A stretch of DNA of 64,000 bases. Source: Byssothecium circinans (taxonomy: Eukaryota; Ascomycota; Dothideomycetes; Pleosporales; Massarinaceae). The DNA is taken from the NCBI GenBank assembly GCA_010015675.1, contig ML976993.1, positions 869,063 to 933,062 on the forward strand, given 5' to 3'. A program made the translations under genes and the position numbers. This document shows, in pieces, positions 46,684-56,698 of this stretch. The notes beneath the pieces were generated by a model. It was not told the origin of the DNA and did no database searches. It saw nothing but the letters and a program-made list of their open reading frames with translations. Positions within the stretch are counted from its first letter, which is position 1, and each line of letters starts with the position of its first letter.

Positions 46684-47692
46684 ATGTCCGGCAGTGGGGT
46701 AAGTCGAGCTCATACGATGGTCGAGCTATGCGGCAGAATAGAGCTCTGCTGACACCACCATCAGGCGAGAGAAGCAGTCTTCCCAACCCGTCAGTCGCTC
46801 GGGTTGATGAAGAGCAAGCTCAAGGGCGCCCAGACTGGCCACGATTTGCTCAAGCGCAAGAGCGAGGCCCTCACAAAGTACGCAATTTCCCCCATTCCAT
46901 ATATTGAGACGAGCTGCTGACCATCTTATGCAGGCGATTTCGAGGTACGCCTCTTTATACCACAATCTAATCCCGTAACGGACCTGCAGCTGAAACGCTA
47001 CAGAAATCACACGCCGCATCGATGAAGCCAAGCGCAAAATGGGCCGGGTGATGCAGATTGCCGCCTTCTCGCTCGCCGAAGTCACCTATGCCGTCGGCGG
47101 CGACATTGGCTACCAGATCCAGGAGTCGGCAAAACAGGCACGATTCCGCGTCCGCACAAAGCAGGAAAACGTCTCGGGTGTGCTTTTGCCGCAGTTTGAG
47201 AGCTACACGGCCGAGAGCAACAACGACTTTGCGCTGACGGGGCTGGGCAAGGGCGGTCAGCAAGTGCAGAGGTGTCGGGAGACGTATGCACGGGCGGTGG
47301 AGACGCTGGTGGAGCTTGCCAGTCTGCAGACGGCATTTGTCATATTGGATGAAGTTATCAAAGTGGTCAATCGCCGTGTGAACGCCATGTGGGTATCCCA
47401 ACCATTAACATATCCAACCTTGCCGCTAACATGTCATAGCGAGCATGTCATTATACCCCGTACCGAAAACACCATAAAGTACATCAACTCGGAGCTGGAC
47501 GAGCTTGACCGAGAAGAGTTTTACCGACTGAAAAAGGTGTCGGGAAAGAAGCAGAGGGATGCCGCTGAGCGGGAGCAGGAGAGGGAAAGCACAAGGGCAT
47601 CAGCGCCAGAAAAAGTCACAAAGACTGCTGCCGACGCGGGAGATTCGACGGATCTGCTGGGTGACAAGGACAATGAGGATGTCATCTTTTGA
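46684..47692 (+). CDS. vma8: V-type ATPase subunit D
   Basis: Central-stalk subunit D of the V1 sector of the vacuolar proton pump; it rotates within the A3B3 head. Five exons (46684-46698, 46765-46877, 46934-46944, 47004-47388, 47440-47692) give 258 residues, the family size. Exon 3 is an 11-nt micro-exon. Family features: AVFPTRQSLGLMKSKLKGAQ, GHDLLKRKSEALTKRFREI, a long helical hairpin, and VNAIEHVIIPRTENTIKYI, with a C-terminal helix ending in an acidic tail. The donor of intron 4 is read as at|gtgggt because this restores AIEHV. It is head to head with syf1 and tail to tail with the U1A/U2B'' gene. Confidence 0.92.
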
Positions 47693-48136
47693 GCAATCAT
47701 CTCGAGTAGACGGCTTTCAAAACGGGTAGACATTGGGGGCGTTGTTGCCTCGGGAGCCCTGTGGGCGATAGGGACGCTTCCTGTCCCGGTCCTGCGGAAC
47801 TGCAGAGTCATCCTCTTTCGGTCTAACGACCCATGGCGCGTTTGGGTTGTAGGAGTTGTAGTTGTTCAACGATGCGGTTGAGCCGTGGTGGTTGTAGTTG
47901 GCCCACCACGCGGCTGGGTAGTAGTTGTGGTTATTAAAGGGCGCATCAGCCAAGCCAAGAACCCGCATGGGCAACGATTTTACCCCAGTGTTGACTTCCC
48001 TAAATGATAATAGAATGAGCATTTGTGACCATATTGTAAACATGCAACGGAGCACTGTAATTGTGTCCCAGGTATCATAAATGCAAAAATCCAGACGCGA
48101 AAAGCCACGGCGCGCAAATCCACTCGCAATAATAAC
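47693..48136. other. convergent region between vma8 and the U1A-like gene
   Basis: 444 bp. It contains one curious minus-strand frame rich in Asn, Tyr and His (47717-47968), listed separately. Otherwise presumed 3' UTRs. Confidence 0.5.
47717..47968 (-). CDS. possible small Asn/Tyr-rich ORF
   Basis: 83 codons from an ATG at 47968: MRVLGLADAPFNNHNYYPA, then further Asn/Tyr-rich sequence and a charged, Arg/Pro-rich end (DRDRKRPYRPQGSRGNN). The bias is more protein-like than neighbouring chance frames, and a tttag acceptor precedes it at about 48000, so it could also be a 3' exon. There is no family match and it lies in a convergent gap, so it may simply be UTR. Confidence 0.25.
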   Translation of the reverse strand: MRVLGLADAPFNNHNYYPAAWWANYNHHGSTASLNNYNSYNPNAPWVVRPKEDDSAVPQDRDRKRPYRPQGSRGNNAPNVYPF

Positions 48137-49034
48137 CTACTGTCTCTGGTACGTGACCTTCATCTGCCTGCCCTCGGCACCAATGGGGGTATTTGCCGTT
48201 GCCTCCTTGGCCGTAATCGCAAAGGCCTCATTCTCGAATTCGGCAAAGGCGACGCCCCTGACTTGTACATGGCGCACTTCTTTGAAGCCTTCGAAGCGGT
48301 CGAAAATGGCGGTAAGCGAATCCTCGTCGGCATCCCGAGGTAGATTCTGGAGGAAGAGTGTCTTGTTCGGTCGGACGTATTCGTCGGGTACAGCGGCGGC
48401 TCCAGTCTTGACGGTGTGTGGCTTCTTCGCCGCGGCGGGGTTGGCTTGCGCTTTTGCATCTTCCTCTGCACGCTTAAAGTCTGACCCGTGTCAGTGCTCG
48501 TCATCGTTAGACAAAGACTTGTATTACCTTTGAGCATCAACCTCTTGCGCTTGTGCTCGTCAAACAGGTCGGCCGCCTTGGCCTTGACCGTCTCGTCGCT
48601 GTGACTCTTCGCCTTGGCCACCTTCATCGCCTTGCCGTACATTTCGAACCCAGACATTTCCTCAATCGCATCGAGACAGCTCTTTTGGCTGTCAAACACG
48701 ATAAAGGCCTGGCCCTTGCGCTTCAAGCTGCTCTTGGCGATGATTTCGAGAATGGTGCCGTAGGGTTTGAAGACGACGCCGAGGGCATCTTTGAGCGTGT
48801 CAATCTTGACGCGCTCTTCGAGGTTGTTGACCTGTGGAAATTTACGAGTCAGCATGAGCCACGCTGTGCAATGTGTCAACATGCTGGGACGGGAAGGTTT
48901 ACGTAGATTCTGCAAGATTGTTAGCAAGAGTTGCGAGGGGGAAAAAGAGATGCGCACGTTTCTATCGGGACTGGGTATTTGCTCGGGTCGATGAGGGCGC
49001 TGCCGGAGACGACGCCTTCCATTTTGTCAGCCAT
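48137..49034 (-). CDS. U1A/U2B''-type snRNP protein, two RRMs
   Basis: Spliceosomal U1 snRNP A / U2 snRNP B'' family protein. Four exons: 49034-48958, a 7-nt micro-exon 48909-48903, 48831-48528 and 48480-48137, giving 243 residues. RRM1 has RNP2 as TIYVNNLEE, created only when the micro-exon is included, and RNP1 as RKGQAFIVFD. A basic linker (DEHKRKRLMLKDFKRA) and Ala-rich segment lead to RRM2 with TLFLQNLPRDAD and VRGVAFAEF. The architecture and the ending (GRQMKVTYQRQ) fit U1A/U2B''. Fungi with a single gene often use one protein for both snRNPs, so I leave the symbol blank. It is 445 bp tail to tail with vma8. Confidence 0.88.
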
Positions 49035-51954
49035 AGTGGGCGGTCTGTGGTATTGTCGATTTCGTGTCGTTAAAAGTTGGGGAAATCGGAAAGAGCTCCA
49101 AGCTCGGTCCCGAAAGTTTGGGTCGCCAAGCAGCTAGTGTAGAAGAAGACTAGCGCGAGCTTTCAGACCTCAACTCTACTTGAGCATCCAGACGTCCTTC
49201 TTCTCTCCTCCACTTCTTGTTTGTCATGATTGTCAACGCGCAGATATCAACACCTCTAGCCCGCCCCCGACTCTTCTACACCATTCTCGATGCGTTCATG
49301 GCACCTGGCAAACCTGGCTGCAGGCGAGATACGACTGGCAGGACATTTTCATTTCTCCTAGTCTCATGAAATTACCAGCATTTTGCCTGAGCATCTCCTT
49401 CTTCTGATCAATCATGATATCTTTCCGTTATTTCTGCCCAATGGGCCATGCTCATATTTTCTTCTTGTCTTCAAGTGGTGGCTGGCGTCACTGGAGCGCA
49501 GGTGCTTCCATTGCATACTGGTAAAAGTTAACCCATTATGGAGACGGGGGCCAACGGGCCACCAATCCAATACAATCCCCCACCAGACCTGGCCTACGGC
49601 TACATGATGGAACAGAGTGGCCGTGGTAAGAGATGATATGTGGTACAACGCCCTCGGATATTCCTGCACACATGTATGCGAATCAATTCCCACTCACAGC
49701 AACACCCAAGCCCATTCTCACAAGCCTGGATATTGCCCGGCGCTACTCATCTATGCTCATCCCGAAAGCTTACACATTGTCGGCCCAAGGCATGCCTCAA
49801 GTAATTCCACTGCCATTCAACGTTTCAAAGAGCTGCTCGGCATAAAATCGACAAGAGTATCTCGAACTCCTCCTTAGCGGTGTCCGCACGCCATAATTGC
49901 CTGCATCCAGCGCGCATGTTAAAATAGCAATTCTTAGCCATTGCGAACGACGTCTCCATGTTGAACAGGTTCGGCGAAAACCTCGCCAAGGCGTCGCTCA
50001 TCGAGGTTGCCTTCAACAACTCGCAAACTATTCAGACAACATCACTCATGAGCTTGCTGCACGTTGGACTACTTTGCCATGTCCTCCATCGGCTCCTGTC
50101 CAGCTTCTTGACGGAAAGCTCGTCTTCCTTTCCTGCACTTTCCTCTTTCCATTTTCACAAAGAAACGTGGGGTACATCTCTGCTGTCGAACTTGGTCGCC
50201 CCGTGCAACAGTGCAAAGGCACCAAACGCACGAAAATGAAGCCATCGCAAAGTAGGCCCCTGGATTACATTGAGTAATGAGTGTACAATGTCTACGCAGC
50301 TGGCAGCTACAGTAGGCATAGTCCGAAAATTGATCGCGTGTAAGCATACTCAGTTGCAGTTTCGAAAACGTCGTCAGCGTGCACCTGATTGACGTGGTAT
50401 GCTTTGAGATAACTCTAGGTACTGTTTACAGCAAATGGCTAGGCTTGATCGTGGGTATATTTACCGCGACTCTGCGGCCCCGATCGGGCCAGTTTTTAGA
50501 TCCAGTCCCAAGTAATATACATCGCTTACAGTGCTATATAAATGAACAAGTTCAAGCGAATAAACAGTACGCGCTGGTGTTATCCTAAACGAATGAATCA
50601 GTCCAATCTTAACGTAGCGAGCATTCTTATTCCTTGGGTCTGTAGCTACGTTGTTGAAACCAACTTCGTAATCTTGAAATGAATAGATACAGTTGACGAC
50701 GTAGTATAAGGTACTATACATCGAATGTTATACACAAATAGATATCAAAAGGCTCGCTATTCTTTCTTTTATACCTGCAAGGCTACACGCATTTACACGT
50801 CTCTAATCCAAACAAGTAACTATCGCGGAAGATTCGAATATACCGCTGGTAGAGCTGAGCTTCCTCCTATTTTACCTATCCAAGAATGCATTTAAGGATT
50901 GGAAATACTATCACTTGCATACGGTCTTTTAATAGTGGGGTAGAAACCATCAGTCGGGATTATAGCACTTTTATAAATAAACGCAATAGTTAAAAGCAGT
51001 CGCATGGCGAATTATATTCACTACAGTACATTCATTAATTAGCAATGAAACCCCTACAGGATATTTTCAGTTAATTCCTAATCTCTGCTAGTGTGGAGGG
51101 GCGGCAAGCGGCTATATAAAGTGTTGGAAATTAATATGGCGTTGTTGAAGATGGGGGTTTGATTCTCATGTAGAAAAAGCTTTTTCTAATTTGGCACTTG
51201 GAAAGATTCTATCTCGTGTGTTAATATTTAAAATACTGACATAAAATATCAAAGAATTCGTGTTCTCTCGGGCTCTATATCCGTCCTTTAATTTTCCTTC
51301 TCTTTTCTTCTTCTTGGATAGGAGGTCAGTCTTCGTCATGCATATTTCTAAAAGTCCTCGTGAATGGCGCTCACTCTGCACATACACTCCGTACATAATT
51401 AACAAACTTCAACAAGCCGCTTGAATCAAACTTAGGATCGATACAACTAGCGCGACATTATCTATGGGTTAGAGCTCCTAACTAACCTTGGATATTGTCG
51501 GCGTATAAGAAGTCAGTAGCAAATCATACTTACTCTCTGTAGCTGACTCCCCCTTAATACTGCTTGCGCAAAGCAATCCTGCTCATAATATATTTAACTA
51601 TCGATCACGCAGTTCTATACGCACGCTAGATTAATATTATAGCAGTACTGGCTGTAGAGAACTAGTTGTGAGGTGCTAGTTTACTCCCAAATAATTACTG
51701 GCGAATTGGATTGTAAGAAACAAGTCACCAGTCCTGTTGATTTCTCACTCTGTTTTGTTTCGCATCAAGCGAGAGCGACAAGAAGATTCAGAGGACATGG
51801 AAACATGGAAAGGGCTCCGTACCAACTTTCCGAATTCACCATCGCTACAAGAGAAGCTCAAGAAGAGATCGCCCGCACCTTACACCCTTCCCCCATCCCT
51901 ATTCCTCTTCGCTATAACACTACGTTTCCCTCTCCTTCCTCTTCCCACAATATT
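49035..51954. other. 2.9-kb intergenic region, AT-rich from about 50.3 kb
   Basis: The left part is ordinary promoter-like sequence of the U1A-type gene. From about 50.5 to 51.7 kb the sequence is markedly AT-rich with many stops on both strands. This could be RIP-mutated repeat sequence, but I recognise no element. No gene seen. Confidence 0.45.
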
Positions 51955-52665
51955 TTACCCCAATCTCCCATCCCTAAACGTCAACCTAACAACCTCACCA
52001 CCGCCCCTCTGCGACGCCGGTAGCGGCGGCGCATAAAACCCCCCAACGGGCTCCCGCCACGCATCCCTCGACATCTGCCTCTCCCTCATTTTCTGCTTGA
52101 CATAATCATATCGCGTCTCTGTCATAATCGCCGTATTTGCCTCAGTCCTCATCTCTGCTGCGGGGCCGACCCCAGACCTAGACCCCGACGCAGATGCAGA
52201 TGCAGCAGCCCCCTGCCGATCCCTCGAACCCGCCCGACTACTCCCCCCCGGATCCGTAAAAGGATTCTCATTCCCACCCTCTCCCGCCCTCGCCCCATCT
52301 CTAACCATCCCTTTCTTCTCTTTCCTCTTCCCCCTCATTCCCCTGACCGGATCCATCCCACCCACCCTCCTCGCCTCCGCCAACAAACTAAAGCTCTCAC
52401 TCCCACCGCCCTTCTTCCCCGTCACTACATCCCTCCCCGCCAGCCTCCTCGCCTCAGCCAGCAAATCCCTCCCCTGCAGCTCCTCCCTCGGCCTCTCTCT
52501 ATTCGCATTCGCATTCGCCCACCTCTCCTCATTCGCCGCGTTCGCGCGGTCGAAATGCGACGCGCCTGTTGAGGTGCCTGTTACGTTTTGGGGGTTGTGT
52601 GGGTGGTTGCGTTTGGAGTAGGGGTTGGGGGAGGCGTGGAGGAGTTTGCTGAGGAGGGAGGGCAT
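51955..52665 (-). CDS. basic hydrophilic protein, unrecognised
   Basis: Single-exon frame of 236 codons from ATG 52665 (MPSLLSKLLHAS). It is rich in Arg, Gly, Ala and Ser and contains two related phrases, LLAEARRLAGRDVVTGKKGG and LLAEARRVGGMDPVRGMRGK, an internal duplication. Near the C-terminus ETRYDYVKQKMRERQMSRDA looks like a charged helix. There is no membrane segment. The frame stays open upstream to 52944 but that part looks like 5' UTR. It is probably a disordered fungal-specific protein; function unknown. Confidence 0.55.
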   Translation of the reverse strand: MPSLLSKLLHASPNPYSKRNHPHNPQNVTGTSTGASHFDRANAANEERWANANANRERPREELQGRDLLAEARRLAGRDVVTGKKGGGSESFSLLAEARRVGGMDPVRGMRGKRKEKKGMVRDGARAGEGGNENPFTDPGGSSRAGSRDRQGAAASASASGSRSGVGPAAEMRTEANTAIMTETRYDYVKQKMRERQMSRDAWREPVGGFYAPPLPASQRGGGEVVRLTFRDGRLG

Positions 52666-53479
52666 TGTTGATGTTCGTGGCGATGGGAATAACGATTTGT
52701 GGTGGGGGTACGAGAGGACTTGAGACTTTTGAAGCCCGGGTTTGTAGAGGGAGAGGCGAGGAGAAAAGGTAGATATCAATGCCACGAGAGAGTCGCACGA
52801 TCTCTCCAAAGCCCCTGGATTTTTCAACAACTTCCTCTTTCGCTCTCTCGACCCTCTAACTCTTCCCCTCCGTGCCAGAAAACCTTCACGTACCCTCCCG
52901 TGGGTAGCTTTTTCACCTCTTTCGGTGTCGTACGAGAGCGGCACGGGGTGTCACGTCCGTCTTCCACTTCTTGACAGCAATTCCCTCGTACAGTTTCTGA
53001 CAGCCTTGGATATCCCTTGCAAAGGACAACCGTTCGGATCGCAGGTCCGGTGATGGTGAGGAGTTGGTTCGACGTCCATGCCGCACCGTAGGCAGCGCTT
53101 GTCCCCAACTTATACGACCCTCGTATCCAAGCGCAGATCCTTCCAAGTTCGCGGCTCGTACAAAAGCACGAACTCGCCCCGGACTAATACCTAGGCCGTG
53201 ACATTCTATTTTTTGGTAGTTGCTTTAATATTCAGCGCTTCTTGCGATTTTAGATCATTTAACGTATTATTAATTGGTCTCATTTTGGTGGTATTGTGGT
53301 GGTTTAATGTTGCAATGAACTGGGCAAAAGGCGGTGTGCAGATCATGGGGCCCGTGCACGTCAGTGGAGCATGGTTAATGAACATATTTCGCTCCATGCA
53401 CTTTAGCTCGCGTAATATCCTATCAATTTAATCATTACGTATAACTGTATGAAGGAAGAAAAATACTATAAATTTGTTT
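52666..53479. other. intergenic, becoming AT-rich
   Basis: Upstream of the hypothetical gene up to the tRNA. AT content rises after 53200. No gene seen. Confidence 0.45.
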
Positions 53480-53589
53480 GACAAGATGGCCGAGCGGTCT
53501 AAGGCGTGTGACTCAAGCGACAGCTTGCCTGATTTGTTAGGGCATTCACATGGGCGTTGCCCTCGTGGGTTCGAATCCCACTCTTGTCA
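53480..53589 (+). tRNA. tRNA-Leu (CAA), intron-containing
   Basis: The acceptor stem GACAAGA (53480-53486) pairs with TCTTGTC (53582-53588), with A as discriminator. The D-arm is GCCGAGCGGTCTAAGGC (A box) and the T-arm TGGGTTCGAATCCCA (B box). The anticodon loop CTCAAG gives CAA for leucine. About 27 nt after position 37 form an intron, after which TCACA closes the anticodon stem (TGTGA). A long variable arm (TGGGCGTTGCCCTCG) marks a class II tRNA. Followed by a T run (53598-53606) as polymerase III terminator. Confidence 0.92.
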
Positions 53590-53788
53590 CTATCTGCCTT
53601 TTTTTTTTGTCTCTAATTGGACTGTATCAATATCCCTTCGTCTATATTTATAGACTATTGGCAAAACTCTTAGTATCGCGCTAATGGCGCACGGTGGCAG
53701 GCCGACCGACGCCTCATACAAATTTGTATACATGATAGGTTAGGGCACAATTCAAATCAATAGAGATATTTAATGACATCTAGCTAGT

Positions 53789-54530
53789 CTATCTGACGGA
53801 AAGGAGTAAAGCACTGCTTACAAAGGGGCACTCGCATATAGCACACCTAAGCAGCGTCTGCGACACCTTCTTGCGCACACCCTGTCTAGACCTCAAATTA
53901 CGACAAAAAAGACAGTAAGGCAGGGTTTTCTTGCCCGTGTGCTCCTTCCTATACAGAGGAGTTTGTAGGTGATTGCCTAGGGCATGCCGGATTATAGATA
54001 GAGTATAGTCCTTGTCCACCTGTTCTCCTTGCTGCTGTGTTGCTAATTTGGGTAATACCTGATCGGACTCGTCCTTAATGAGTTGGCTGCGGATTACGCT
54101 CCGTCAAAAGCTTTCGTGTCCAATTCTCTCCAAGTTGTAAAGCTCCAGTAATAACGAGATTCCAAGCAAGGCGTACCCTGAAGCGACGCTGGTTAGTAAG
54201 AATTGGATGCTTTGAGTCCTAAAAGATGCTCCTACACATGACCCAGCACCTAAAAGAATAAGGGGTACCATACTCGCACAAAACGGAGCTAAATTGCTGT
54301 GTAGGACCGCAGCTGATCTACAACATCTATACCCCCCATATAGTAGGTATAGTCAATGGCCATCAAAAGGTGACAGCCCAAAAGCTGCTACACTCTATTT
54401 GTGCTAGGTTTCTATTTTAAGCCTACAGCGTCCCCGGAAATGGGACTAGATCCTTGCGGCGGTTTGACTTTAGTCACGCGTATGATTAGTTAGATCTATC
54501 TTCTAGTATTGCTACGCATTCAATTTTCTG
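53789..54530 (-). pseudogene. decayed piggyBac-like (DDE_Tnp_1_7) transposase, C-terminal part
   Basis: Minus-strand translation shows YYMGGIDVVDQLRSY, matching the MGGVD..DQ signature near the end of the DDE_Tnp_1_7 catalytic domain. Protein-like but stop-interrupted sequence follows, then an open 76-codon tail with CLFC and CAIC pairs (YCLFCRNLRSRQG, LRCAICECPF), the cysteine-rich domain expected at a piggyBac C-terminus. Several stops (TAG/TAA, often where TGG or CAA-type codons would fit) break the frame, consistent with RIP or neutral decay. The N-terminal and catalytic Asp regions are not found. Confidence 0.65.
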
Positions 54531-54594
54531 CTTTAGCTGCTTCTAAGGATAGTACAGGCGGGCCCGGAATTGGTCCCCATATGACGGGGATCCT

Positions 54595-54674
54595 CGTCCT
54601 AGGACGGCCGTGTTCCTGGGGCGGTCATGTTCCTGGGACGGTCGTGTTCCTAGGACGGCCGTGTTCCTAGTACG
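54595..54674. repeat. 17-bp tandem repeat, about 4.5 copies
   Basis: Units gttcctaggacggccgt, gttcctggggcggtcat, gttcctgggacggtcgt, gttcctaggacggccgt and a partial copy follow each other at 54595-54674 with a few substitutions. GC-rich against an AT-rich background. No known function. Confidence 0.85.
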
Positions 54675-55210
54675 CCCCCCGACGGCCAGTTTTCTCAAAA
54701 TGGTCATACGAACACGGTGTTCTAAAGAATGTAGCATCTTAAGATTGTCAGTTCTGAAGAATATGGCCGTCTTAAGAACGAGACTGTTTGGAGAACCTTG
54801 GTCGGCGATACCATCCCTCGTAGGCTATACTTTTCCTTCTCCCGGCAAGGTAAACACAAGCCAACGGAGCGGCCAACTGAGCCTAGGCAAACAAAACATA
54901 TTGTCGGATTCTTCTCCTAGCGCCTCGAGGCCTTGCTGAGAATCCTCTTCGCCCTTACCTGGCGGAACGACGCGACTTCTCGATCGTTTGGGTCGAGAAG
55001 GGTACATTTAACCCTCTTCGAACCCACAATATGTGGTTCCTGGTTGGACGCCAACCAGTTTCTTCTGTGCCGGAAGCATAGCACACAAAATGAGTATACA
55101 ATAAATTTGATTGAGTGATAACTACGCCTTATCACTAGGATTCTATGTTCATAGGATGCTTCAAGGAAATCTAACTTACCCGTGATTAATCTTATTCCAA
55201 ACCTATACAC

Positions 55211-55545
55211 CTATGAGACGGTACCGTGGACCTCCAAGGCATGTCGGTGCAGGTGCATCATATGTCCAAGGGAGACTTGACAAAGCTTGCATCCGAGCGA
55301 ATCACCTTCCTTGATATGCTGTAGGTGCTTTCTCTTAAAATGTTTGCTGAGGTCCCCTAGAGTGCTAAACTCCTGTATACGCTGTTCTATCGGCAGGTTC
55401 TTGCCTAGGCAAACGAAGCATATCCTCGGCCCTTTCTCCCTGTATACCGATACTCTGGCTGCTTCTAGCGCTTGTTCGTCGTGGTCTAGCTGAGAAGTAT
55501 CCTCGCGCTTGCCGGGCGGCCAACACTGGCTTCATCAGACACGAG
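55211..55545 (-). pseudogene. tail of a FluG/DUF3435-type protein with zinc fingers
   Basis: Minus-strand frame of about 110 codons ending at 55211-55213. It reads ICFVCLGKNLPIEQR, then GDLSKHFKRKHLQHI, GCKLCQVSLGHMMHLHRHA and a final HGTVS. Cys/His spacing gives two C2H2-type fingers, in the arrangement I know from the C-termini of fungal FluG/DUF3435 proteins, many of which belong to tyrosine-recombinase mobile elements. Upstream of about 55545 the frame meets stops and no recombinase core is seen, so it is a truncated relic. Confidence 0.55.
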
Positions 55546-56698
55546 CCTCAACACACACGGGGGAAGGCGCGTCGGCGGAGTTTCACCTCAGAATCAGAAA
55601 AGTTATCTAATTGTCATGTGATCAAACTGTGTGGTGTTTGCCTCAAGCTGTGGGTCTCCAGTCGGTCGAGACATCTGGGCTTAGTACTAACTCCTTTCGC
55701 TTCCTAGCAATATTTAGGTAGAATGTACGGGTCGACCTAATTATTCGTAGAGAGAGGTATACGTGTGTGTTCCTTAGTCTATAGGAAAGCATCTTAAGAT
55801 GAATCAACAGATTCCTTGACGCGTTTTTTTCTCGCGCGTACCAAATTTTTGTCACGCTAACCGGATGAAGCCGTCGTGCAAGGCAACGACATGACGGACA
55901 TCACCAGTGCCATGTGCACCCGCCACCGGCTCAATATGTAACTACATACCTTGAAGCCGGGGCGGGGAAAGACTGAAAAGGTCACGGTGCAAACTGCATG
56001 CATCAGAAAAGCAGGACATGAGGATGAAGTGATTTCAAAGGTATTATTCGCTGTACAAAGAGCTTTCTATCTGTAGCGTTCCCATTTCGACACGTAAACC
56101 CTTCCATCGGCAGTGTATCCATGTACCATGCTGCCTCATAGCCCATACGCATCATTGCAATGGGACCATGATGCAGCCAGCCAGCCCTACAACTGCAGGG
56201 CATGTAAAGTGAAAAGTGTCGTGTCGTCAAAAAAAGACCAGCGACAAAACACTCCAATCGACTGAAGAGAGAGCAAGAAAAGTGGGAGGAAATCGCAACA
56301 CGCAGACACGCGCCATTCCCCCGCAAGTTGAAAAGAAAAGAGTAAGAAACTGGTTCCAGCTCTTGTACACCAATCGAAAAAGAGGTGTTTGTGTTGGTAC
56401 AGGGCGGAAGTAAATATGCCGACGGAAAAGAAGAGGAAGAAACAGGTCGAATGAAATACAAGATACCCAAAACTGGTTGTGCGCCTGAGACCAGCTTGCC
56501 GCAATACGCCTAGATGCGGAAGCACAGACAAGCTTGTAATCGAGACTGGACGCCGTCTCCATAGATAGCGAGTGACTGCTGTTGTAGCTGCCAATACTGC
56601 TCAAGACAATACCTCGCTCATGCCATCAATCTGTATCAGGTGCGATATGCTAGCATTGCATACATGCTGGGCTAGAATCACAGACGTCTGTGAGGCTC

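Larger units (their letters stand above)
53590..56698. other. AT-rich island with decayed mobile-element sequence
   Basis: No intact gene. It holds the piggyBac-like relic, the 17-bp tandem repeat and the FluG/DUF3435-type tail described separately. From 55.9 kb onward the sequence is the 3' flank of the large gene ending at 56699. Confidence 0.55.

Noticed and set aside
53789..54019. 76-codon frame as a stand-alone zinc-finger gene
   Set aside because: Upstream translation shows it is the tail of a broken transposase, not an independent gene.
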